Source of the DNA: Dentipellis sp. KUC8613
Lineage: Eukaryota > Basidiomycota > Agaricomycetes > Russulales > Hericiaceae
Assembly: GCA_002286715.1 (NCBI GenBank)
Contig: NSJX01000004.1
Location: 818,253-882,252, forward strand
Length of the DNA: 64,000 nucleotides
Direction of reading: 5' to 3'
Below are positions 10,240-21,019 of this stretch, piece by piece; position 1 is the first letter of the stretch; every line of letters starts with the position of its first letter. The notes below the pieces were generated by a model. It ran no database searches. It saw nothing but the letters and a program-made list of their open reading frames with translations, and had not been told where the DNA came from. The position numbers and the translations under genes are program-made.

Positions 10240-12816
10240 ATGCACGACGCCACTGCCCCCGATCACCCTCTCGTGAACGGCGCCACCGAGCCCGACTCCC
10301 CGCCCACCGACTCCCCCGACACTCCTATCAATACCCAGTCCACCGTCGCCGTCAAACTCTCTCCCGACACCACCCTCGCCGACGCCGACGTCCCTTCCGA
10401 ACCCGTTCCCATCAAAATAGATTCCGTCGACGACGTGCCCGCCCAGACTCCTTTGACTACAGGTCCGTTCCTATCCGTTCCGTCGCGCGTCGCTTGTCCT
10501 TATTCTCTTCGCTATCGTCTAGACTCGCCACACCACACCTCTCCTCCGCAGTCAGAGGACGTTGACGACGTCCATGTCCCTGAGGAGGCTACCCCTGTCG
10601 ACACTCCTCAGCCCCTAGAATCCGATGTAGTGATGGAGGAGAGAGTGGATGCCTCCGCACCGAACGGCCACGTCCCCGACGCCTCGCTCGCTGCCGCATC
10701 CCCTCTCGCCGCATCGTCGAGTACCGCTGTAGACTCCGTGCCCGCTCTTACTGCTAATGACGACGATGAATCTATCACACCTCCTGCGAAACGTGCACGG
10801 AAGTTCTCCGATGCAGAGCAAGCTTCCGTCCATGTAAGCTCGTCTATTCTTGTGCGCCCTTACAGGCGTGCTAATATAATTATTTGTCCTCGACGCTCTA
10901 CAAGGCTGTTGCCCCTCCTCAAACACCCACCGACGGCGCGTCGCGAGCATCCACGTTCAGTGCCGCGCAGCATAAATTCGCAACATCAACTGTTCGCACT
11001 CTCAAGAAGCTGAAAGACTCGGTGCCGTTTAGGGTTCCGGTCGACTATGTCCGTCTCAACATCCCCCATTACCCCACCGTGATCAAGCACCCCATGGACT
11101 TCTCCACCATCGAGCGCAAGCTTGCCTCATCGAATCCAGCAAAGCCTGACCCGGACCTCAACAACCCTCGTTACCATAATGCGGACGAGTTTGTCGCCGA
11201 CGTTCGATTAATATTCAGCAATTGCGTCACATTCAACGGTCCGGAGCACTTTGTCACCCAGCAGGGAAAGCGCGTCGAAGCAGTGTTCGACAAGCAAATT
11301 AAGCAGATGCCCGCGAACGAGGTGAGATCTTTGTTCCATTTTATCCCTCTCTGCTCAGATTGCCCAGCCGAAACCTGTCGTTAAGAAACCCGCAACTCCT
11401 CCTCCTCCCCCACCACCTGCGCCCGCGCCCAAGAAGGTACAGCGAAGACCTTCGCAGTCTGTCCCAGTTATCCGTCGTAACGAGACAGAGAATCCGAGCA
11501 GGCCAAAGCGCGAGATTCACCCGCCGCCTCCTAAGGATCTCCCTTATGCAGATGCTCCTAAGAAGGCACGGCGTATGAGAGGTTCGAAGAAGGACGGCAC
11601 CAGCGAGCAGCTTCGCTTTTGCTCGAAGGTCCTGGATCAACTCAGTCGCAAACAACACCAACACATCACCATTCCTTTTGCTGAACCCGTCGGTACGTTT
11701 CTTCACGTCGACACTTCGGCTGTTCACTAATCATCCGTTGAACATATTACAGACTGGGTCAAGCTCCAGATTCCTGATTACCCCAAGATCATCAAGAAGC
11801 CCATGGACCTCCTGACAATGCGCAGGAAACTTGACAACGGCGAATATCCCAGCGCCGAGCGGTTCAGGGATGATTTCAAACTGATCATTTCGAACTGCTT
11901 TACGTACAATTCGCCCGGAACGCCTGTCAACCAGGCGGGCATCGAGCTCCAGCATCTCTTTGACGAAAAATGGGCTAATCTTCCGCCTCTCGTCGTAAGC
12001 GACGATGAGGATGAGGATGAGGAAGACGACGAGGAAGCAGAGCGACTTCGTATGTGCACCTTGGATTCTCTGTCCTTAACGTAGGCTAACTTGCTGCAGG
12101 CGCAATTAAAGCTATGGAGTCGCAGATAGAGACGATGCGCGGCAACATCGAGGCGCTGAAGGGTAAGACCAACGGAAAGGAGAAGAAGAAGGAGAAGAAA
12201 GTCAAGCATCCCCTTCCTGTCGCGTCATCGTCAAAGGCGCCAAAGAAAGAGCCGAAGTCCCAGCCTACGAAGAAGAAATACTCTAAGAAGGCTGCTCCTA
12301 TCTCCGACGACGACGCGCTCACATTCGACCAGAAGAAGGATCTCAGCGACGCCATCTCGCGGCTGGACGGACAAAAACTCGAGAAAGTCATCTCTATCAT
12401 TCACGAAGGCGTCCCCGAAATTCGCGACGTGAGTCCTTCCTGGCCTGCATTGCGAGTGCGCTATACTTATCCAAACAATGAATCAGAGCCAAGAAGAGAT
12501 CGAGCTCGAGATAGATACGCTCCCCGCCGCCGTCCTCATGAAACTCTACAATTTTGTGTTGCGTCCTCTTCGTCAGCCAACAGCGAAGCGTAACAGGACC
12601 AGCAAGGGCACAGGAACAGGAGGCCTTAAGCGGAAGAGCATGGACGAAGACGTTGAAGCTGAGAAGATCCGAGTCCTCGAGGAGAGGATGCGTCTTTTCG
12701 AGCAGAACGGTGGTGTCGCGGGTACTGCGCCTCCGACGACTGCGGCGGCCAATGACAGCGAGCATTCTTCGGACTCGAGCTCGGATGACGACAGCTCTGG
12801 CAGCGAGTCGGATTGA
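10240..12816 (+). CDS. BDF1: BET-family double-bromodomain protein
   Basis: Seven exons (10240-10462, 10556-10833, 10905-11321, 11359-11692, 11753-12049, 12100-12428, 12487-12816) give 735 aa. The N-terminal 170 residues are acidic and Ser/Thr/Pro-rich and hold a PAKRARK nuclear-signal-like patch. Bromodomain 1 (about 185-300) has the HPMDFSTIERKL core and the acetyl-lysine-binding Asn in SNCVTFNG. Bromodomain 2 (about 390-505) has KKPMDLLTMRRKL and SNCFTYNSP. An acidic tract follows, then a Lys-rich coiled region and the extra-terminal (NET) domain from about 586 (LTFDQKKDLSDAISRLDG). The tail is Ser/Asp-rich. This order is that of yeast Bdf1/Bdf2 and animal BRD2-4: acetyl-histone readers tied to TFIID-dependent transcription. 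It sits 233 bp downstream of WDR70 on the same strand. Confidence 0.96.
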
Positions 12817-13133
12817 ACGCCCTGCACTTGGTCTTGGCGTAGTCCTTCGCGTTCGTTTCTTCCACGTGTCGACGCTCTCTTTCTTGTGTGTTTTTATTGT
12901 CTTCGCCTCTGGCTTTCTGCATGCACCTTTCCTACCTCTCACGCATACACCCGATTTTTTTTAAGAATAACACCTTTGTAGTTAGTAGCTTACTAGTTCC
13001 AATACGACAGTTCTCTCGCGTTGCGAGACTTGATTTGGATAATAATCACAATCCATTGAAGGCGATCGAACTTCGACATAAGAATCTGGTACTTGAAGGG
13101 AATAATCGTACAGCATGATAGTAACCACGGATT
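12817..13133. other. Convergent 3' flanks
   Basis: The BET gene and the G-patch gene converge here over 317 bp. T-rich runs (for example at 12954-12962) suit polyadenylation regions. No gene seen. Confidence 0.45.
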
Positions 13134-14717
13134 TCATTTTCGACGACCGCCGCGCTGAAATGCCTGCCATCCCGATCGACCCTTTTCTCTTTTGTCGTCC
13201 TTCTTGGGCGTTGGCGTTGATCCTTGGGATGACGGTGCGGCGAGGTTCGTAATGCCCGACGAAGGATGAGGGACGTCTGATACTTGAAGAGGACGAACTG
13301 GCGGAGGTTGGACCGAGGGGGGAATTGGTGGACCGAAATCTCTTCCAACGGATGTACCTGTAGAGAAATTGTTGGCACCTGCGAGCCGCTGTGGAGCCCA
13401 TCCCTGCGCTACTGGCTGATTAGGTATGGGCGGCGGCAAGGGCGCAGTAGCCGGAACAGGAGGCAAAGGCTGGGATGTTGTGTCAAGGGACGACCAGCCG
13501 CCAGTACGGAAGGCAGGTGCCGGTTGGCTTCGCGCCGGTGGAGCATCAGGCGTTGAGAATGACGCGGACTGTGGCGTTTCGCGTGGCGTCGAGGCTGACG
13601 CCCACCTGGGGGGCACTGGAGGTGCGACGGTCGATACAGGTGCCCAACCGGACTTGGGTGGCGTCGGCTCAGCAACAGGAGCAGCCGTCGACCAGCCGCC
13701 CGCGGCGGAACCGGACGGCTGAGGTGCTTCCACAGGAGCAACAGCCGCCGGCTTTGCCATCTTCACACCGGCTGCGGCTGCCATTTTCCTGAGCTGCTTC
13801 TCCTCCCGCTTCCGTTCCTTCTCCTTTCGTTTGTCGATTTCCTCCTGAGTGTTCTGTTTCTGCCGCTGAGCGAGCTGCATGTCGCGGAAACGGACTTTGT
13901 GGTGGTGAGCATAGGAGTTGGTGTGCTCGTCATATTGCGCAACGTTCTGGAACTGTTTGTCGCACACCGTGCAGTAGAACGCGCGAAGTGTCTCCGATAT
14001 TTCCGTCTGAACAGCGGCGCGGCGAGCGACCGAATCCTGCGAAAAGGTGAGAAAGACATCAAGCCTTGAGCCACAGGGTGACAAACTTCACGCAGCCTCC
14101 GCTGCTCCTCTGTTTCTTTCTGTTGACGTTCGGAGTCGAGGCCGCGGCGCTGGGATACGGTGGTCTCTATCATTCGGACGTCTTGACTGGTTTTTCCTAG
14201 ACCAGTGAGGTCTCTTTTGACATGGAAAGGGACGGGATCGACACGCCCTGCATTCGACTTAGTACCTTTGCAAGCTGTCTGACTGGTATGGTTACCTTCG
14301 CTCGACAGACCGAGAGGCTGTCCTTCCGTCCACCCCAGCTTCGCAAGCATTGCGAATCCCTTGTTCGTGCTCTTGATTTTAGTGTTCACTGTGATAGCTT
14401 CTGGCGCTGCATGTCCGCGGACGTATTCGTCGTACTTGTCCACATCCATCTTGTCCGACGGAGGAGGGGACGGAGTGCGCGATACAAGGGATATATCATC
14501 GTCACTGTCTTCATTTTCCATGGTGGTGTCGTCCTCGCCGTCATCTCTGGTTCGCTGGATGGGAAAGGGAGAGGCGCGAGGTAGTACTGGGCTCTGAGGA
14601 GCAACGATGAGGCAGTGCAGAGGGTACCTTCAGAGAGCTGGCACTGGGCCGCTGGTCATCAGGCTCTGGCCTGTTCATGGGAATGGCATTCCACCTGGCG
14701 ATGGTTTGTGCAGACAT
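13134..14717 (-). CDS. G-patch and C2H2 zinc-finger protein
   Basis: Exons 14717-14628, 14593-14087 and 14036-13134 give 499 aa. The first exon encodes MSAQTIARWNAIPMNRPEP. Exon 2 carries the G-patch (NKGFAMLAKLGWTEGQPLGL, then GL..KTSQDVRMIE), and exon 3 opens with DSVARRAAVQTEISETLRAFYC. A single C2H2 finger follows (FYCTVCDKQFQNVAQYDEH), matching the matrin-type finger seen in GPATCH8-like proteins, then a basic coiled coil (EEIDKRKEKERKREEKQLRKM) and a 230-residue Pro/Ser/Ala-rich tail. G-patch proteins usually activate DEAH helicases in splicing or ribosome biogenesis; the partner is unknown here. Intron 1 is only 34 nt (14627-14594); unspliced reading stops soon after, so it has to be removed for exon 1 to be used. 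An alternative start inside exon 2 would drop 51 residues. Confidence 0.87.
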
Positions 14718-14871
14718 CGTGGTCGTGGTCGGGTAAGAAGACGAGGAGGAGGGGCGCTTGGGGCGATGGGCGCGCCGCACGGATGGTCACAATGCCATCA
14801 CGTGGTTGTTTTGCTGCGCGTCGCGTCGAACATCGGCAGTCGGACGCGTCCACTGTTCTCCTTCCACCACC

Positions 14872-17800
14872 ATGAGCTCTGACGGCTACTTTGACGATGA
14901 ACTCGATGCAGCCGCACTCGATGAACTTGATGTCATTGAATCTACTCAGTTTGCGCCAGCGCCACCACGTCGACCATCGCCACCGCGGGCGCCATCCCGT
15001 CCCTCCCGCCCTCTGGCCAAGGAGGACTCTGACTTATTCGATGTCGACTTTGACGTTGACGAGACAGAGCTGCAGAAACTTGACCAAGCTATACAGGTCA
15101 CCTATCAGTCTCAGGCCCCGTCGACAAAGCCTTCGTCTCGAGCGAAGCTCACGCGCGTTCCCTCGAAAGGAGGTAGACAGATGACGCTCTTCGGTGGAGT
15201 CTTGCCGGAAGCATCAATGTCTAGGAAGCCACCATCTACGACTGCGAACAGAGGCGAGGGCTCTTCCAGGACCGGCATGCAACGCACGAAGTCGTCCGGA
15301 GAAGTATTCCGCAAGACCAAGAAGTGGGATCAGACAGCTTTCGCGAAGTCTGGTCCGCGACGCTCTAAATCGAAGAAAGGGAAGGAAAAGGCAGATCCAA
15401 ATGACGAGGGCGAGGAAGAAGGAGTTGAATTTGAGCAGTTCCCTGCTCCCTTCGTATCTGGCAAGTATCATCGACTTCTCATTTCCTTCATTCTATTTAT
15501 TAATCAATGTGAGTAGTTGGGTGAGTGGTTTCACAAAGAAACATCAATCTGGCTTACTTATTTCAACCCGAACTTCATTGTAGTCCCGTATGTCTATCAA
15601 CTGTCTTCCCTTGCGCGTATCACTGATCCTCTATTCTATACTAGCCTCCGCCAATGAAACTACAACCAGATCTGCTGGCAGCCAGGCGTTGGATATTTCC
15701 ACTAAACCGCCCCAAACGAGAGTATCAGTTCAACATATCGAAACACTGTCTGTTCGACAATACTCTCGTCGCACTGCCCACAGGTCTCGGAAAGACCTTC
15801 ATTGCAGGCGTCGTCATGCTCAATTGTGAGTCCATCCATATCAGTGATTTTATTAACTACCGACCATTGCGTTTGGTATTATTTTCGTAGTCTATCGATG
15901 GTTTCCTGGCGGCAAAGTTGTATTTGTGGCGCCCACGAAACCATTAGTCGCGCAACAAATTGAAGCATGCCACAAGACATGCGGGATCCCGGGCCGAGAT
16001 GCTGCAGAGTTGACAGGAAGTGTTGCCAAGGCTAAACGAAATCGACTCGTATGTTTCATGCTCCCTCGCCTCACATGGTCCTTAGCGTCACGCTTCCTAG
16101 TGGCAAGAGAAACGGGTGTTCTACATGACGCCGCAGACACTCGAGCACGATTTGATGTCCGAGAATTGCGATGTGGGCGAGATCGTGCTTCTTGTTGTAG
16201 GTATGTCTTCAGGCTTGAAACTGTGTTGAACAATCAAACTAACCACTGTGAAACAGACGAAGCTCATAAAGGCACAGGGGATTACTCTTATGCTAAAGTC
16301 GTAAGGTTCCTCATGGCAAAAAATCCGCATTTCCGTGTTCTCGCCCTTACTGCAACTCCTGGCGGGAACCCCGAGGCGGTTCAAAGTATCATCGATTCCC
16401 TTCACATCAGCCGCATCGAAATCCGAAATGAAGAGAGTCTAGATATAAGAGGATATATCAACAAGAAAGTGAGAGAAACCCATGATGTAGATCGCATTTT
16501 CTCATCACACGATGTAACAGAAAATCGAGCAACACATTATCACCATGAATGACGATATTGTAAAATTGCGAGACCTCTTGTCAAAGATTATGATAGTGAG
16601 TTGTTTGACTACAGTGTGATTCGATATGGCTGATGGTACTGGGATCTCAGGGGCACGTCCGTCGCCTGGCCAAGGATGGAATCTTACGCGGCAACCTCGA
16701 CCCTGTATATATGCATCCCTTCCGACTCCAAGCAGCTATGGGCGAGATTCGAAATCGTCCAGATGCCGCACGGCTTTCCTGGGCGTACCCCGTTCTTAAG
16801 AAAGTGGGGACTCTAGCCCGAGCGATGGGGTATCTGGTCTGTGATTTGTTTCAGAGCCAAACCCTGTGCTATTCTGACATTTAGTTCAGCTTGAAGCCAG
16901 TCCTCAAATGTGTTATGGTTGTCTCAAGGAAGCTGCTGATGATTCGGGAGGCAGCGAAGGCAAATCGTCTGCGTCGAAACTAACTAATGATCCAGTGTTC
17001 CGGGAGCTCATGCGCGAACTTGAGTCGCAGAGGCTTCAAGGCTTCGCTATCCATCCCAAGATGGAGACGCTGAAGAGAATAGTGATCGACCATTTCGGAA
17101 AGCGGATGGAGGACACAGACGTGCAGGAGGTCAATGGCGATGGAACGAATAGGGACCACGCGGGACAGACAAGAGTGATGGTCTTCGTCTCATTTCGGGA
17201 AGCAGTGGATGAAATTGTCGCATTCCTCAACCAAGAGTCACCTTTATTACGCGCGACGAAATTCATCGGACAGGGCACAGACAAGCAGGGAAAGAAGGGC
17301 TTTGCACAGAGCGAACAACTGAAGGTATGTTCATGGCACCTGCCCACGTCGATAGTGGTCACTCAATCACGACTATCCAGGTCATTGAACAATTCAAACA
17401 AGGCGACTTTAATATCCTGGTTTCTACCTCGATAGGTGAAGAAGGCTTGGATATCGGGGAGATCGATATGATCGTCTGTTATGAGTCGCAGAAGACCCCC
17501 ATTCGCATGGTGAGACCTTGTTGCACCTGTCGCCTGAATATAACCTGACATATAGCCAGCTTCAACGGGTTGGGCGAACAGGTCGTAAGCGCGACGGTTA
17601 CGTCCATGTACTGTTGGCCGAGGGACGTGAAGAGCTTAATTGGACGAAAGCTCAAGAATCGTACTCAGAGGTGCAGCAAAGTATCGTCAAAGGCGATCAG
17701 CTCGAGTTCTATGGGGATGTCGAGCGTCTGCTCCCGGACCATGTGAAGCCCGAATGCTTGGAGATGGTCATGGAAATTGAGGAGTACGATCGCGAGGCGA

Positions 17801-19506
17801 CGGAGAAAGCACGTCGCGCGCAATCTCCTCGAAGGGGTGCCACGAAGCGTAAGCGTGACGACGACGTTGGGCGCAACATTCCGGCTGGAGCTAGTACAGG
17901 ATTCGTCAGCGTTGCGGACCTCATCCTCAAGCAGGGTGGAAAGAAGCGAAAGAAGATGACTGAGATTGATTTGGAGCTTGCGGGAGAGGACGACGATACA
18001 GATGAGGAGATCCAAGCTGGTCTGTTTGGTCCGCGGCGTACAGTCTCCGCAGCTGCGGCTAGCGGATCCAGATCACGCAAACCAAAGGAGAGGCGTACCA
18101 CTTCCATGGTTGATGGAGGAACCAAGAAGAAAAAAGCACGGAAGAAATCCGCGCCTGCTTCATACACCTTCAGTCAGTTGGCGGCCGCAGCCGCGGACGA
18201 TTCTGATGATCTCGAAATCGAGAGAGGCATCGTAATCACTAAACCTCGTTCCCCAGAGGACTCTGCTCATCCGGCAAGCCGCTCCTCTTCACCTGATGTG
18301 CCACTCGTCAAAACACATACAAGTATGCATGTCGATCTCTCTTCATCTCCCGAAATACCCATCGCAAGTGCCTCAAGGTCTGCTCGTGGGTTTCCTTCTA
18401 TACGATCGTCCTCGCCAGATATACCCCTTGCTGGACACGGAAGTGTCATCGATATTTGTACACCCTCTACATCTAGCCCCTCGTCCCCACGCCGACTGCC
18501 GTCGTCTTCCCTTGAAAGACCTCTTCATAAGAAACACGCGGGATCGAGGTCGATAGCCTCACCAAAGCAACCGACCCCTCCGTCGAGAAGCCAAAGCTCA
18601 GGGTCTGCAATACATCCAAAAAGCTCTAGCGCACCCAAAGACGATGAAGACCTCTCTTGGCTCCTGGCCGAATCAGACGACGGCGATGCTAGGTCTTCTC
18701 CCGTACGCCTTCTGTCCCCTGTCCCTGTCCTTGAGTCTGTTCCCGATGGTTTGGACGTAGAGATCGTCGAAGACAAAGCCTCAGGTTTACTCAACACTAC
18801 GATAGAACTTACAAGCTCTCCTGGTCCTGCAGGTATGATCCAACCCTTGGCTTCGAAACGAGCAACACGAGATATGCCACCTCCTGCTATACCTTTCCGT
18901 ATCGGTCATCCAGTACCTGCAATAACGCCAGTTGAGGATGCTCCGGAACCCTCGTTCATGGTACGAGCGATCGGAAAAGCCAAGAAGCGCGCCGTCGATA
19001 TCCCGGACACGGACTCTTCGCCCTTCGATCCTCCCCCTTTGAAGCGATTACGACGCCCTCAAGAATCTTCATCTCCTGCTCCTGCGCCGGTCAAGAAAAA
19101 GAAGCTGAAGATCAAGGATACCGCAGAAGCCCGGAAACGTAATCCCTGGATCGACGTCGAGGCCTCGCATTCGGGAAACGAGTACAGCGAAGGCTCTTCT
19201 GAAGCAGACCGTCTTGACGGAGAAGGCGACAGAAGTTTCCTCCACGATTCCCCAGCGACACAAGCATCGACCTCTTACGACCAGTCTGCTGTATATAGAC
19301 AGAGCCTGTTGACTCAAGCACCGTTTGGAGCGGGCGGCCCTGTTTTTGCTGAGCGCCCTCTAAGACGAACGCTACTTGGGAACCGCCCTCGTGCCCAAAC
19401 ACCTAGTTCTCCCCGCGAGGACGACGTGCAGGACGAGTACATCCTCGGCAGTTTCATTGTGGACGATGAAGCCGATATCTCCTACATGCACTCAAGCGAA
19501 ACATAA
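14872..19506 (+). CDS. MPH1: FANCM/Mph1-family DNA helicase
   Basis: Ten exons (14872-15453, 15645-15825, 15891-16048, 16101-16200, 16257-16468, 16521-16595, 16651-16836, 16890-17324, 17381-17509, 17560-19506) give 1334 aa. The helicase core has Walker A in LPTGLGKTF, motif Ia in [11 protein letters not shown], the DEAH box in LLVVDEAHKG, motif III in LALTATPGG, motif V in [15 protein letters not shown] and motif VI in [13 protein letters not shown]. The family-typical insert lies between the two RecA folds. The acidic N-terminus and 500-residue disordered Ser/Pro-rich tail are normal for fungal Mph1, which remodels D-loops and stalled forks and limits crossovers. The limits of intron 1 are the weak point: I joined the exon ending FPAPF to the exon starting [10 protein letters not shown] through a GTATCT donor, giving a 191-nt intron. 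Either a micro-exon or a GC donor at 15461 is possible there. Confidence 0.95.
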
Positions 19507-19632
19507 TTGCGCGTCGTGGAGCCATTCGTACGTTCTGTTTGAGATGTGATCCGCGACGAATAGGACGTTATTTCCTACCAAATTACATAGATACTATCCA
19601 TACCATTCACACAACCTCATCGTCGATAGCTT

Positions 19633-20369
19633 CTAACTGCAACACGATCCTTGACCACTAGCAAGGACATAGTTCCGGTTGAGCCTCCCGAATGCCATCT
19701 CGCCAACTACGGCACCAAGGATGATAGAGATTACGTAGCTGACATTGAACGTCCTGTAGTCCAAACTGTCAGTTAAGGCGTTCAGGCGGAAATGATGAAG
19801 GGCGTACATCGCGACGAGCATGAGAAGATAATGCAGTGTTTCTTCAATGCCAACCAGGACACCGCGGGTAATTTCACTCGAGAAAATGAATTTGGGGTTA
19901 GATATTTGCAAGGTGTTCAGGGCCGCCTCTGCAGGAGGAAGTCCCTTGGTGACGCTAGCCCGGTCGGACGAGCGCTCGCTATCGACTCGGCTGAGTGACA
20001 GTCTGTTCGCACTGTCGAAACAAAACCATGAGTACTGATGTACCTACGAAGCATTCAAGCGCTAGGAAGCAGCCGCATAATGGCGAACGACTCGGAGGTA
20101 TGGGCAAGGACGTACCGGGCTGCGAAGCTATATTCGACCCCACGACTAAAGGCACGGAGCCACCGATAGAAGATAGAGACGATAAAGAAAATCAGGCATG
20201 CGCCGAAGATAGCTCCGGCTGAGGATGGTACGATGGTATCGAAAAGAAGTATGTCGCCGGGAGTGAAGTGAAGGTACATCTTCATCATGTCCATACCAGG
20301 CATAGAGTCCATAGTAGAGTTCGACATCGACGAACCTGAGCCCATTGAGCTGCTGCTAGGCATATCCAT
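19633..20369 (-). CDS. Ctr-family high-affinity copper transporter (2)
   Basis: Exons 20369-20116, 20002-19808 and 19753-19633 give 189 aa. The N-terminus is classic Ctr: Met-rich with repeated M motifs (MDMPSSSSMGSGSSM, then MDSMPGMDMMKMYLHF). Membrane segments follow: SAGAIFGACLIFFIVSIFY, a second containing the copper-gating MxxxM (MLVAM), and a third with GAVVGEMAFGR. A cysteine pair lies at the end (CCS), in the place where many Ctr proteins carry a Cys/His metal-handoff motif. Both intron positions and phases match the first CTR of the window, marking the two as paralogs. I chose the ATG at 20369; the open frame extends upstream but only through non-ATG codons. It is divergent from the ferric reductase with 650 bp between, consistent with shared control by metal status. 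Confidence 0.93.
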
Positions 20370-21019
20370 GATGTGTGGGGTATGGGTCGGGTCGGGGGGT
20401 TGACCTGCATTGGTGGGCAAGTGGGTCTATACATAACGTACCCATGCGTTCGGACATCGTGGCGTTCGGATGGCTGGACCTTCGGGGGAGCGTCTGCAAA
20501 CAGCACTGAGCCAAACTAACAAAATCCTTTTCTTCGTGGTTCATCTTGGCAAAGTGAACTTTCCCACGGCTTTGGAGAGCCGAAGCATCGGACGTGGTCC
20601 AGGATTCACGGTGACTCTCATGATCAATCTCGCAGACCGAGATGTGCAGTATGCCTCGTTTTCTCTCTACCCCATTTTTGACATGCTTCGGCTTCACTAG
20701 ATGACGACACCTTCGCCTGTGTCCTGCCGATGCGACCAGCCGGGAACTCCCCCCGAAAGTGCAGCCTTTCGGAAAACCGGCTCCCGACATCACCATCCCT
20801 GCCGGTAGCAACTTGTTCGAAAAAGTTTTTTACTCTTCTCTTGGTAGCGCGGAGGTCTGTCGAGACCACATGCGGGAACTCATAGATTCTCCGCGAGTCT
20901 GCCGAACCAACGTTCGAGAAATACATACTTAGAGGCCCGTCGCCTCCATCCCAACCAGGCGAACTCACCTCCGGATTTCGCCCCCCAGTCGCATCACAAC
21001 ATCGCAAGTTCTCACCTCG
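20370..21019. promoter_or_regulatory. Divergent CTR/ferric reductase promoter region
   Basis: This 650-bp region drives the CTR leftward and the ferric reductase rightward. It contains the 11-mer TTTTTTACTCT at 20826-20836, preceded by an A/T tract, identical to the motif upstream of the BIM1-like gene at 2163-2173. A short open frame at 20470-20700 lacks any recognisable motif. No clear TATA box was seen near the reductase ATG. Confidence 0.45.

Noticed and set aside
20370..20420. Longer N-terminus for the second CTR
   Set aside because: The frame extends upstream only through non-ATG codons; the ATG at 20369 begins the Met-rich ectodomain.
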